64,000 nt of DNA, taken from the NCBI RefSeq assembly GCF_024198175.1, contig NZ_JAJVKV010000023.1, forward strand, positions 62,001-126,000. Direction: 5' to 3'. The DNA is from Pyxidicoccus xibeiensis. Lineage in GTDB: Bacteria > Myxococcota > Myxococcia > Myxococcales > Myxococcaceae. The translations under genes were made by a program, and so were the position numbers. Positions 52,413 through 60,232 of the stretch are shown piece after piece (within the stretch, counting starts at the first letter, position 1; each line of letters begins with the position of its first letter). Below the pieces are notes generated by a model. The model saw only the letters and a program-made list of their open reading frames with translations. It was not told the DNA's origin and did no database searches.

Positions 52413-54175
52413 GCCCGCCCATTCCTCCTATGCCGCCCACCCTCGAAGAGCTTCGCGAGCGCGCCCGTCCCTGGGCCGAGCCCGTGCCCGGTGCCGCTCC
52501 CGCCGGCGTGCAGGCGAAGCACGAGCCGGCCTACGAGGCCGTGGCCACGGAGGTGGCCAAGCTCGAGTCCCCCGCCAGCAAGGCCGTGCGCTGGGACGCC
52601 GTCGTCGAGGGCGCCGGCGAGCTGCTCAAGGGCACCACCAAGGACCTGTGGCTCGCCTCGTACCTGGCCTACGGCATGTACGTCACCCAGGGCGTGGACG
52701 GCGCCGCCACCGGGGCCACCCTCCTCGCCGAGGTGACGGAGCGGTACTGGCCGGACCTCTTCCCGGAGCTGAAGCGGCTGCGCGGCCGGGCCAACGCCGT
52801 CGGCTGGTTCGTGGAGCGGCTGGGCCGCATCCTCCCCTCGGTGGACCAGGGCGCGGTGACGGCCGACTCCGTGGACGCGCTCGCCCTCGCGGTGAAGCGG
52901 CTGTCCCAGCTGTCCCGCGAGCGCTTCGCGGACTCCGCCCCCGCCTTCGGTCCGCTCCAGGACGCCATCGCCCGGCTGCGCGCGGGGCTTCCCGAGCCCG
53001 AGCCCGCGCCGGAGCCCCCGCCCCCGCCCCAGGCCGAGCCCGCGCCCCAGCAGGCCGAGCCCGCCCCCACGCAGCCTCCCGCGAGCGCCGCGCCCGCGGC
53101 CCCCGCGCCCGTGAAGGCCGCGCCCGCGGCGAAGGCCGCTCCGGCCGCCGCGCCCGTGGACGTGCCGCCCCTGCCGACGCTCCCCGCGACGCCGGACCTG
53201 TCCAACGCGGAGGCCGTCACCGACTTCCTGCGCACCGTGGGCACCGCGCTGCTGGGCGCGGCCGGAGCGCTGCGCCGGGTGAGTCCCGCCGACCCCCTGC
53301 CCTACCGGCTGCAGCGCCAGGGCCTGTGGCTGCACCTCACCCGCCCGCCCGCCGCGGGCGCCAATGGCCGCACCTCGCTGCAGCCGCTGCCGGAGCCGCT
53401 GCGCGGCAAGCTCCAGACGCTGGAGACGAACCAGCGCTGGGCCGACCTCTTGGACGAGTCCGAGTCCGCGCTGGGCCAGCACCGCTTCGCGCTGGGCCTG
53501 CACCGCTTCAGCGCCACCGCGCTGACGGGCCTGGGCGAGTCCCACGCCGCCGCCCACGCCACGCTGCTGCAGGAGCTGGGCATCCAGCTGCGGCGCATGC
53601 CCGGCGTGGAGGAGCTGCTCGCCACCAACGGCGCGCCCCTCACCGACGAGGCCACCCGCGCCTGGCTGCGCGCGGAGGTGCTCCCCGCGGGCGCCCCCGC
53701 GGCCTCCCCCACCGCCGGTGCTCCGGGCCACGCGCCCGTGGCGCTGTCGCTGCCGCCGCTGTCGCTCGCGGTGGAAGCGTCCAACTCCGGAAACGGACCT
53801 GCCCTGGAGGAGGAGGCGCGCGCGCTGCTGGCCTCGGGCCGCGTCGCCGACGCCGTCTCCCGGCTCCAGGCCGCCGTCGCCTCCGCCAGCACCGGCCGCT
53901 CGCGATTCCTCTCACGACTGGCTTTGGCGCGGCTGTGTGCCAATGCAGGACAGCTCCCGCTCGCGCGCGCCGTCTTTGACGTGCTCGACGAGGAAGTCAC
54001 CACCCACGCGCTCGACACGTGGGAGCCGGCCCTCGCGGCGGCATGCCTCGAAGGCTGGTTGTCGACCCGCACCCCTGGGGAAAAGGAGGGGGGGCCGTTG
54101 GCAGTAAAAGTCCGAAACCGGTATCGTCGTCTAGCGCGGTTGGATTCTTCCGCCGCGTTGCGCGTCGGCGCCTGA
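52409..54175 (+). CDS. tssA: T6SS cap/baseplate protein TssA
   Basis: 588 residues with a GTG start at 52409 (GTGA overlap with tagF); alternative ATG 52430. The N-terminal ImpA_N domain (KAVRWDAVVEGAGELLKGTTKDLWLASYLAYG) is followed by a long Pro/Ala linker (about residues 200-260), then a middle domain and a C-terminal helical domain with TPR-like repeats (ALLASGRVADAVSRLQAAVASA). This resembles long TssA classes that cap the distal sheath. 81 bp separate it from tssB. Confidence 0.88.
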   Translation: MSPPIPPMPPTLEELRERARPWAEPVPGAAPAGVQAKHEPAYEAVATEVAKLESPASKAVRWDAVVEGAGELLKGTTKDLWLASYLAYGMYVTQGVDGAATGATLLAEVTERYWPDLFPELKRLRGRANAVGWFVERLGRILPSVDQGAVTADSVDALALAVKRLSQLSRERFADSAPAFGPLQDAIARLRAGLPEPEPAPEPPPPPQAEPAPQQAEPAPTQPPASAAPAAPAPVKAAPAAKAAPAAAPVDVPPLPTLPATPDLSNAEAVTDFLRTVGTALLGAAGALRRVSPADPLPYRLQRQGLWLHLTRPPAAGANGRTSLQPLPEPLRGKLQTLETNQRWADLLDESESALGQHRFALGLHRFSATALTGLGESHAAAHATLLQELGIQLRRMPGVEELLATNGAPLTDEATRAWLRAEVLPAGAPAASPTAGAPGHAPVALSLPPLSLAVEASNSGNGPALEEEARALLASGRVADAVSRLQAAVASASTGRSRFLSRLALARLCANAGQLPLARAVFDVLDEEVTTHALDTWEPALAAACLEGWLSTRTPGEKEGGPLAVKVRNRYRRLARLDSSAALRVGA

Positions 54176-54256
54176 TGCAACCCTGTTGTACCGCGGCGAA
54201 GCTTTCCCCGATGCGACGCCCGCGCCCAAACGCAGCACTCAAGGAGAAAGCCGCAG

Positions 54257-54751
54257 ATGAGCAAAGAGAGTTCCGTCGCCCCCACCGAGCGCGTCAACAT
54301 CGTCTACAAGCCCGCCACCGGCAATGCCCAGGAGCAGGTGGAGCTGCCGCTGAAGGTCCTCATGATGGGGGACTTCACGGGCCAGGAAGACGCCCGCCCG
54401 CTGGAGCAGCGCGCGCCCATCAACGTCGACAAGACCAACTTCAACGAGGTCATGGCCCAGCAGAACCTCAAGGTCACCCTCACCGCGGCGGACAAGCTCT
54501 CCAGCGACCCGGCCGCGACCATGAATGTCACGCTCCAGTTCAAGAACCTGAATGACTTCTCCCCGGAGAGCGTCGTCAACCAGGTTCCCGAGCTGAAGAA
54601 GCTGCTGGAGCTGCGCAGTGCGCTCAACGCCCTCAAGGGGCCCCTGGGCAACCTGCCCGCCTTCCGCAAGAAGCTGCAGGGGCTGCTGGCCGACGAAGAG
54701 GGCCGCAAGGCGCTCATCAAGGAGCTGGGCCTCAAGGACGAGACCAAGTAG
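54257..54751 (+). CDS. tssB: T6SS sheath small subunit TssB
   Basis: 164 residues. The N-terminal segment RVNIVYKPATG and the conserved PLKVLMMGDFTG and PELKKLLELRSALNALKGPLG mark the small contractile sheath subunit. It copolymerises with TssC. It starts after an AGGAGAAAG ribosome-binding site and is followed 25 bp later by tssC. Confidence 0.96.
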   Translation: MSKESSVAPTERVNIVYKPATGNAQEQVELPLKVLMMGDFTGQEDARPLEQRAPINVDKTNFNEVMAQQNLKVTLTAADKLSSDPAATMNVTLQFKNLNDFSPESVVNQVPELKKLLELRSALNALKGPLGNLPAFRKKLQGLLADEEGRKALIKELGLKDETK

Positions 54752-54776
54752 CCCTTTTCGGGGGAACTGAAACACC

Positions 54777-56264
54777 ATGCCTAACGAGACCCAGACCCAG
54801 AAGCCCACCGGCGCCGCCACTGGCGCCGCCTCGCTGTCGCTGCTCGACGAGATTCTCTCCGAGGCCAAGCTCAAGCCCAAGGACGAGGGCTATGACGTCG
54901 CCAAGCGCGGCGTGCAGGCCTTCATCACGGAGATGCTGGCCCCCAACCGCTCCGAGGAGCGCGTGGACAAGGCCCTCGTCGACGCGATGATTGCGGAAAT
55001 CGACAAGCGCCTGTCCTCCCAGGTCAACGAAATCCTCCACGCCTCCGAGTTCCAGAAGCTCGAGTCCTCGTGGCGCTCGCTGAAGTTCCTGGTGGACCGC
55101 GTGGACTTCCGCGAGAACACCCGCGTGGAGATGCTCAACGTCTCCAAGGCGGACCTCCAGAAGGACTTCGAGGACGCGCCGGAAGTCACCAAGAGCGGCC
55201 TGTACAAGCTCGTGTACTCCAACGAGTACGGCGTCTTCGGCGGCAAGCCCTACGGCATCATCTCCGCCAACTACGACTTCGACGTGGGCCCGCAGGACAT
55301 GGAGCTCTTGCGCAAGTGCGCGTCCGTGGCCGCCATGGCGCACGCGCCCTTCATCGCCAACGCCGCGCCGGACGTCTTCGGCGAGCAGAGCTTCCTCAAG
55401 CTGCCGGACCTCAAGGACCTCAAGTCCCTGTTCGAGGGCCCGCAGTACGCCCGGTGGCACTCGTTCCGCGAGTCCGAGGACGCGCGCTACGTGGGCCTGG
55501 CGCTGCCGCGCTTCCTCTTGCGCCTGCCCTACGGTGAGAAGACCGTCCCCGTGAAGGCCTTCAACTTCACCGAGGACGTCGTCGGCAACCACGCCAGCTA
55601 CCTGTGGGGCTACGCCTCCGTGGCCATGACGAGCCGCGTGGCGGACTCCTTCGCCAAGTTCCGCTGGAGCCCGAACATCATCGGTCCCCAGTCCGGCGGC
55701 GCGGTGGAGAACCTGCCCCTGCACCAGTACGAGGCCATGGGGGAGATCCAGACCAAGATTCCCACCGAGGTCATGCTCACCGAGCGCCGGGAGTACGAGC
55801 TCGCCGAGGAGGGCTTCATCGGCCTGGTGTTCCGCAAGGACTCCGACAACGCGGCGTTCTTCAGCGCCAACTCCACGCAGAAGCCCAAGTTCTTCGGCAA
55901 CACGCCGGAGGGCAAGGCCGCGGAGACGAACTACCGTCTCGGTACGCAGCTGCCCTACATGTTCATCATGACCCGCCTGGCGCACTACATCAAGGTGCTG
56001 CAGCGCGAGCAGATTGGCAGCTGGAAGGAGAAGGCGGACCTCGAGCGCGAGCTCAACCACTGGCTCAGCCAGTACATCTCCGACATGGACGACCCGGCGC
56101 CCGCGGTGCGCTCGCGCCGTCCGCTGCGCGCCGCGCGCGTCGTCGTGGAAGACGTGGATGGTCAGCCCGGCTGGTATCGTTGCAGTCTGCAGGTGCGCCC
56201 GCACTTCAAGTACATGGGCGCTTCGTTCACCCTGTCCCTCGTGGGCAAGCTGGACAAGGAGTGA
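54777..56264 (+). CDS. tssC: T6SS sheath large subunit TssC
   Basis: 495 residues. The N-terminus has a ~35-residue tail, then conserved ESSWRSLKFLVDRVDF, YGIISANYDFDVGPQDMELL and the C-terminal PFLRAARVVVED-like region (PLRAARVVVEDV). Together with TssB it forms the contractile sheath disassembled by ClpV. ATG 54777 is preceded by GGGGGAAC. Confidence 0.96.
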   Translation: MPNETQTQKPTGAATGAASLSLLDEILSEAKLKPKDEGYDVAKRGVQAFITEMLAPNRSEERVDKALVDAMIAEIDKRLSSQVNEILHASEFQKLESSWRSLKFLVDRVDFRENTRVEMLNVSKADLQKDFEDAPEVTKSGLYKLVYSNEYGVFGGKPYGIISANYDFDVGPQDMELLRKCASVAAMAHAPFIANAAPDVFGEQSFLKLPDLKDLKSLFEGPQYARWHSFRESEDARYVGLALPRFLLRLPYGEKTVPVKAFNFTEDVVGNHASYLWGYASVAMTSRVADSFAKFRWSPNIIGPQSGGAVENLPLHQYEAMGEIQTKIPTEVMLTERREYELAEEGFIGLVFRKDSDNAAFFSANSTQKPKFFGNTPEGKAAETNYRLGTQLPYMFIMTRLAHYIKVLQREQIGSWKEKADLERELNHWLSQYISDMDDPAPAVRSRRPLRAARVVVEDVDGQPGWYRCSLQVRPHFKYMGASFTLSLVGKLDKE

Positions 56265-56318
56265 GCCCTCCTTCACGTTGCGTCGGACAAATCAGTTAGG
56301 TTGTAGGGGCTCCATCAC

Positions 56319-56344
56319 ACCCGGGCTTGGAAGTGAGCCCGGGT
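56319..56344 (+). other. Perfect 9-bp stem-loop between tssC and hcp
   Basis: ACCCGGGCT-N8-AGCCCGGGT, with no downstream T-tract. It lies 41 bp before the hcp ATG and could stabilise hcp mRNA or reduce read-through from tssBC. Confidence 0.55.
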
Positions 56345-56384
56345 CCACCAGCGCGCACCGCGCGCAATGCGAAGAGGTCAGGTT

Positions 56385-56876
56385 ATGGCCGAAGCAGTAT
56401 CCCTGTTCCTGAAGGCGAACGGCACCGACATCAAGGGCGAGAGCACGCAGACGAGCCTGGGCCGCCAGGACTCCATCGAGTGCCTCTACTACGACCAGAA
56501 GGTCTTCACCGCGCGTGAGTCGGGCTCCGGCCTGGCGACGGGCCGCCGCCAGTACGAGGGCATCACCCTGCGCAAGCGCATCGACAAGGCCTCGCCGCTC
56601 CTGATGAAGGCGCTCTGCGAGAACCAGGTCATCGAGGCGACCTTCAAGTTCTTCCGCCCGAACCCCACGGGTGACGGCACCACCGAGCAGTTCTACTCGG
56701 TGTCCATCAAGAAGGCGCGCATCAACAGCATCAAGCAGGTCGTCCCGGACTCCTTCGTCCCGGCCAGCACCAACCTGCCTCCCTACGAGGAGATCACCCT
56801 GGTGTTCCACACCATCAACTGGACGATCAACGCCGGTGGTGTGACGCACGAGGACACCTGGGATACCCAGCGCTAG
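56385..56876 (+). CDS. hcp: T6SS tube protein Hcp (TssD)
   Basis: 163 residues of the Hcp family with the N-terminal FLKANGTDIKGESTQ and the C-terminal TWTINAGGVTHEDTW-type strand (INWTINAGGVTHEDTWD). Hexamers stack to make the inner tube. ATG 56385 follows AAGAGG; upstream ATG 56367 is less likely. The gene is bracketed by two hairpins, suggesting separate expression control. Confidence 0.96.
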   Translation: MAEAVSLFLKANGTDIKGESTQTSLGRQDSIECLYYDQKVFTARESGSGLATGRRQYEGITLRKRIDKASPLLMKALCENQVIEATFKFFRPNPTGDGTTEQFYSVSIKKARINSIKQVVPDSFVPASTNLPPYEEITLVFHTINWTINAGGVTHEDTWDTQR

Positions 56877-56896
56877 TCATTCGCTCCTCCCGCCGG

Positions 56897-56924
56897 CCGC
56901 CCGTGCAGACGTGTACACGGGCGG
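56897..56924. terminator. Perfect 9-bp stem-loop after hcp
   Basis: CCGCCCGTG-N10-CACGGGCGG, 20 bp after the hcp stop, with flanking CTCC/GGAG that may extend the stem. There is no T-tract, so it is a possible partial terminator or 3'-stabilising element. Confidence 0.5.
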
Positions 56925-56956
56925 TCGGGGGTGGAGGGCGGGACTGAAGACACCCC

Positions 56957-57352
56957 ATGGGCTCCCGAGGCTTGCTGTCGCGCATCGCCGAAGGCAACGG
57001 CACGCTCGCCCCACCCGGCGACGTGGTGGAGTCCATCGCCGAGCACCTGCGCAACCTGCTGAACACGCGCAGGGGTGAATCCGTGGCGGCTCCGGGCTAC
57101 GGCATCCTGGACCTCAACGACATCGTCCATTCGTACGCGTCCGCCATTCCGAGGATGACGCAGTCCATCCGGACGGCCATCCAGGAGTACGAGCCGCGAC
57201 TGAAGAACGTGGTGGTGCAGTACGCGGCGGACCCGGCGGACCCGACGGCCCTGCGCTTCGACATCAGCGCCCAGCTCGCCACGCGCAACCGGCGGGGCAC
57301 GGTGCGCTTCCACACGCAGGTGCATCCGGGCGGACGAGTGGACCTGTGGTGA
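56957..57352 (+). CDS. tssE: T6SS baseplate protein TssE (gp25-like)
   Basis: 131 residues. The gp25/lysozyme-like fold includes VVESIAEHLRNLLNTRRGE, GYGILDLND and the C-terminal basic-rich RNRRGTVRFHTQV. It nucleates sheath polymerisation at the baseplate. 27 bp separate it from tssF. Confidence 0.94.
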   Translation: MGSRGLLSRIAEGNGTLAPPGDVVESIAEHLRNLLNTRRGESVAAPGYGILDLNDIVHSYASAIPRMTQSIRTAIQEYEPRLKNVVVQYAADPADPTALRFDISAQLATRNRRGTVRFHTQVHPGGRVDLW

Positions 57353-57379
57353 GCCACGGGTGAGTGAAAAAGGGCGAGG

Positions 57380-59131
57380 ATGTTCAGCAAGTACTACCTG
57401 AGCGAGCTGTCGTACCTGCGGGAGATGGGGCGGGCCTTCGGCCTGGCCAACCCGTCCGTCGCGGGCCTGCTGGTGGAGCGCGGCGCGGACCCGGACGTGG
57501 AGCGGCTGCTGGAGGGCTTCGCCTTCCTGACGGCGCGCATCCGCGAGCGGGTGGACGACGACGTGCCGGAGCTGGTGCACGGCCTGACGGAGCTCTTGCT
57601 CCCCCACTACCTGCGCCCGCTGCCAGCCTCGACGATTGTGGAGTTCAGCCCGCACCTGCGCGCGCTGCGCGGCCGCTCGCGCGTGCCCGCGGGGGCGGAG
57701 GTGGCCTCGCAGCCCATCGACGGGACCTCCTGTGTCTTCCGCACCACCACGGACGTGGACCTGCTGCCCGTGCAGCTGACGGACGCGCTGCTGGACCGCG
57801 CGTCGATTACGTCCCCGGTGCTGCGGCTGTTCTTCCAGACGACGGAGCAGGGCCGCGCGGAGGTGTTCCGCCCGCAGGGGCTGCGCCTGTTCATCCACGG
57901 TGAGCTGTCCGCCGCGTCGGTGGTGCTGCTGTGGCTCTTGCGCTACTGCCGCCAGGTGCGCGTGCGCGGCGCGTCCTCGGAAGGCGAAGGCTACAAGCTG
58001 CCGGCCAACGCGCTGCACCCGGTGGGCTTCGACCGGGACTTCAAGCTGCTGCCCTGGCCGCGCGCCAGCGAGGGCTACCGCCAGTTGCAGGAGTACCTGA
58101 CGCTGCCGGAGAAGTTCCTGTTCTTCGACGTGCGCGGGCTGGACGCCGCGGCGGGCGTGAAGGACGACAAGTTCGAGATTGCCTTCCACCTGGAGCGGCC
58201 GCCGCCCCTGGACGCGCGCATCCACCGGGAGATGTTCCGGCTGCACTGCGCGCCGGTGGTCAACCTCTTCAGCGTCCCGGCGGACCCCGTCCTCCACCAG
58301 ACGCTGGACCGGGAGCACCTGCTGCGCGCGTCGGACCTGCCGGCCAACCACGCCGAGGTGTACTCGGTGGATGCGGTGACGGGCCTGCAGGCGGGCCGCA
58401 ACGAGCGGCGCATGTACCGGCCCTTCTTCGAGTTCAGCCACACCGTCGGCGGCGCCGCGGAGCAGTCCTTCTACCGGCTGCGGCGCGCGCACTCGCCGCT
58501 GGACGAGGGCATCGACACGTACATCACCCTGGAGACGCCGCGGGACGTGGTGACGGTGCTGGGCGCCGAAGAGGCGCTCTCCATCGACCTGACGTGCACC
58601 AACCGCTCGCTGCCCTCGCGGCTCCAGGTGGGCGACCTGACGGCCTCCACCGCGGCCAGCCCCACGCAGGCGAAGTTCAAGAACATCTCCCCGGTGAGCC
58701 GGCCGGCGCGCGCGCCCCTGGGCTCGGAGCTGCACTGGCGGCTCCTGTCGCACCTGGCCATCAACCAGCACTCGCTGGCGGACGCGGCGGCGCTGCGGCG
58801 GCTGATGGACCTCTACAACTTCCACTCCCTCACGGACAACCTGGCCGCGCGCGCCAGCCGCCTGCGCATCAACGCCATCCGCACGGTGGAGACGAAGCCG
58901 GTGACGCGCTTCCTGGAGGGCGCGCCGCTGCGCGGCCACCGCACCCGCGTGGACCTGGACGAGGAGAACTTCATGGGCGTGGGTGACTCGTTCCTCTTCG
59001 GCTGCATCCTGGAAGAGCTGCTGGCGTCCCACGTCACCATCAACTCCTTCAACGAGCTGAGCATCCGGCTCCACCCCTCGCAGACGGAGTACACGTGGCT
59101 TCCGAGGAACGGCTCCCAGACGCTCTTGTAG
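57380..59131 (+). CDS. tssF: T6SS baseplate protein TssF
   Basis: 583 residues. The N-terminal FSKYYLSELSYLREMGRAF and DPDVERLLEGFAFLTARIRERVDDD are hallmark TssF/VasA segments. It ends ETEYTWLPRNGSQTLL-like (TEYTWLPRNGSQTL). It heterotrimerises with TssG in the wedge. Its last 37 bases overlap the start of tssG in another frame. Confidence 0.95.
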   Translation: MFSKYYLSELSYLREMGRAFGLANPSVAGLLVERGADPDVERLLEGFAFLTARIRERVDDDVPELVHGLTELLLPHYLRPLPASTIVEFSPHLRALRGRSRVPAGAEVASQPIDGTSCVFRTTTDVDLLPVQLTDALLDRASITSPVLRLFFQTTEQGRAEVFRPQGLRLFIHGELSAASVVLLWLLRYCRQVRVRGASSEGEGYKLPANALHPVGFDRDFKLLPWPRASEGYRQLQEYLTLPEKFLFFDVRGLDAAAGVKDDKFEIAFHLERPPPLDARIHREMFRLHCAPVVNLFSVPADPVLHQTLDREHLLRASDLPANHAEVYSVDAVTGLQAGRNERRMYRPFFEFSHTVGGAAEQSFYRLRRAHSPLDEGIDTYITLETPRDVVTVLGAEEALSIDLTCTNRSLPSRLQVGDLTASTAASPTQAKFKNISPVSRPARAPLGSELHWRLLSHLAINQHSLADAAALRRLMDLYNFHSLTDNLAARASRLRINAIRTVETKPVTRFLEGAPLRGHRTRVDLDEENFMGVGDSFLFGCILEELLASHVTINSFNELSIRLHPSQTEYTWLPRNGSQTLL

Positions 59132-60138
59132 AGACGGCCCGGAAGCTGGCCGAGGCGGCGCCGCGGGTGGGCTTCTTCCCGCTGGTGGCCTTCCTGGAGC
59201 GGCTGACGGCGCAGGCGGTGCGCGTGGGCGGGCCGGGGCCCGTCAACGAGGAGATGATCCGCTTCCGGCACGACCCGTCGCTGGGCTTCCCCGCCGGGGA
59301 CGTGAACTCCGTCACCCTGCACAACGTCCCGGTGCGGGCGGAGGACCCGTACGCGCGCCGGCCGCTCTTCGAGGTGGTGACGAGCTTCCTGGGCCTCACC
59401 GGCTCGGTGAGCCCCCTGCCCCACTACCTCGCGGAGGAGGTGGCCCAGGAGGACCCGGACCAGCCGGTGCGGCGCGAGTTCCTGGACCTGTTCCACCACC
59501 GGCTGCTGTCGCTGCTGTACCGCATCGAGTCCAAGTACCGCGTCACCAGCGAGACGGACACGTCCTTCACGGACCAGTGGTCCAAGCGGCTGCTGGCGCT
59601 GGGCGGCTTCGACACGTACGAGAAGCCCCTGGACGGCGTGCTGCCGACCTGGCGCCTGCTGCGCATCGCCCCCCTGCTGGCCACGCGCTTTCGCACGGCG
59701 GAGCAGCTGGAGGTCGCCCTGCAGGACGTGCTGGGTGACGACCTGGAAGGGGCGCGGGTGTCGGTGCGCCAGTTCGTGGGCCGCTGGGTGGACATCGACG
59801 CGCGGGCGCAGCTGGGGAAGACCAACAACCTGCTGGGGCGCAACATGCTGCTGGGCGGCAAGGCCTTCGACAGGACGGGGAAGATTCAAATCCACATCAG
59901 CCCGCTGCCGCCGCTGGCCTACCGGCGGCTGATGCCGGACGGCAACCTGCTGCCGCTGGTGCGCGAGGTGGTGGCGCTCTTCGTGAAGGACCCGCTGGAG
60001 TACGACCTGGAGCTTGGGCTCACCGAGGGGGTGCAGCAGCAGTTCCGCCTGTCGCGCCAGGAGCCGAGCAAGCTCGGCCGGGACACCTGGCTCGGCTCCA
60101 GCCAGCAGACGCACCTGAGCGTCCCCGTGGCGAGATGA
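59095..60138 (+). CDS. tssG: T6SS baseplate protein TssG
   Basis: 347 residues. The TssG/VasB features are VGFFPLVAFLERLT, IRFRHDPSLGFPAGDV, a central FLGLTGSVSPLPHYLAEEV, and a C-terminal beta region with LGSSQQTHLSVPV. GTG start at 59095 lies inside tssF (37-nt overlap). Confidence 0.94.
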   Translation: MASEERLPDALVETARKLAEAAPRVGFFPLVAFLERLTAQAVRVGGPGPVNEEMIRFRHDPSLGFPAGDVNSVTLHNVPVRAEDPYARRPLFEVVTSFLGLTGSVSPLPHYLAEEVAQEDPDQPVRREFLDLFHHRLLSLLYRIESKYRVTSETDTSFTDQWSKRLLALGGFDTYEKPLDGVLPTWRLLRIAPLLATRFRTAEQLEVALQDVLGDDLEGARVSVRQFVGRWVDIDARAQLGKTNNLLGRNMLLGGKAFDRTGKIQIHISPLPPLAYRRLMPDGNLLPLVREVVALFVKDPLEYDLELGLTEGVQQQFRLSRQEPSKLGRDTWLGSSQQTHLSVPVAR

Positions 60139-60232
60139 AATTCCGAGCGGGCGAGCGTGAGGGCCAGGGATTTACGGCGCTCAGGCCGCCCGGTATACCG
60201 TCGACCATCGCTGTCATTTTCTGGGGGCTCCC

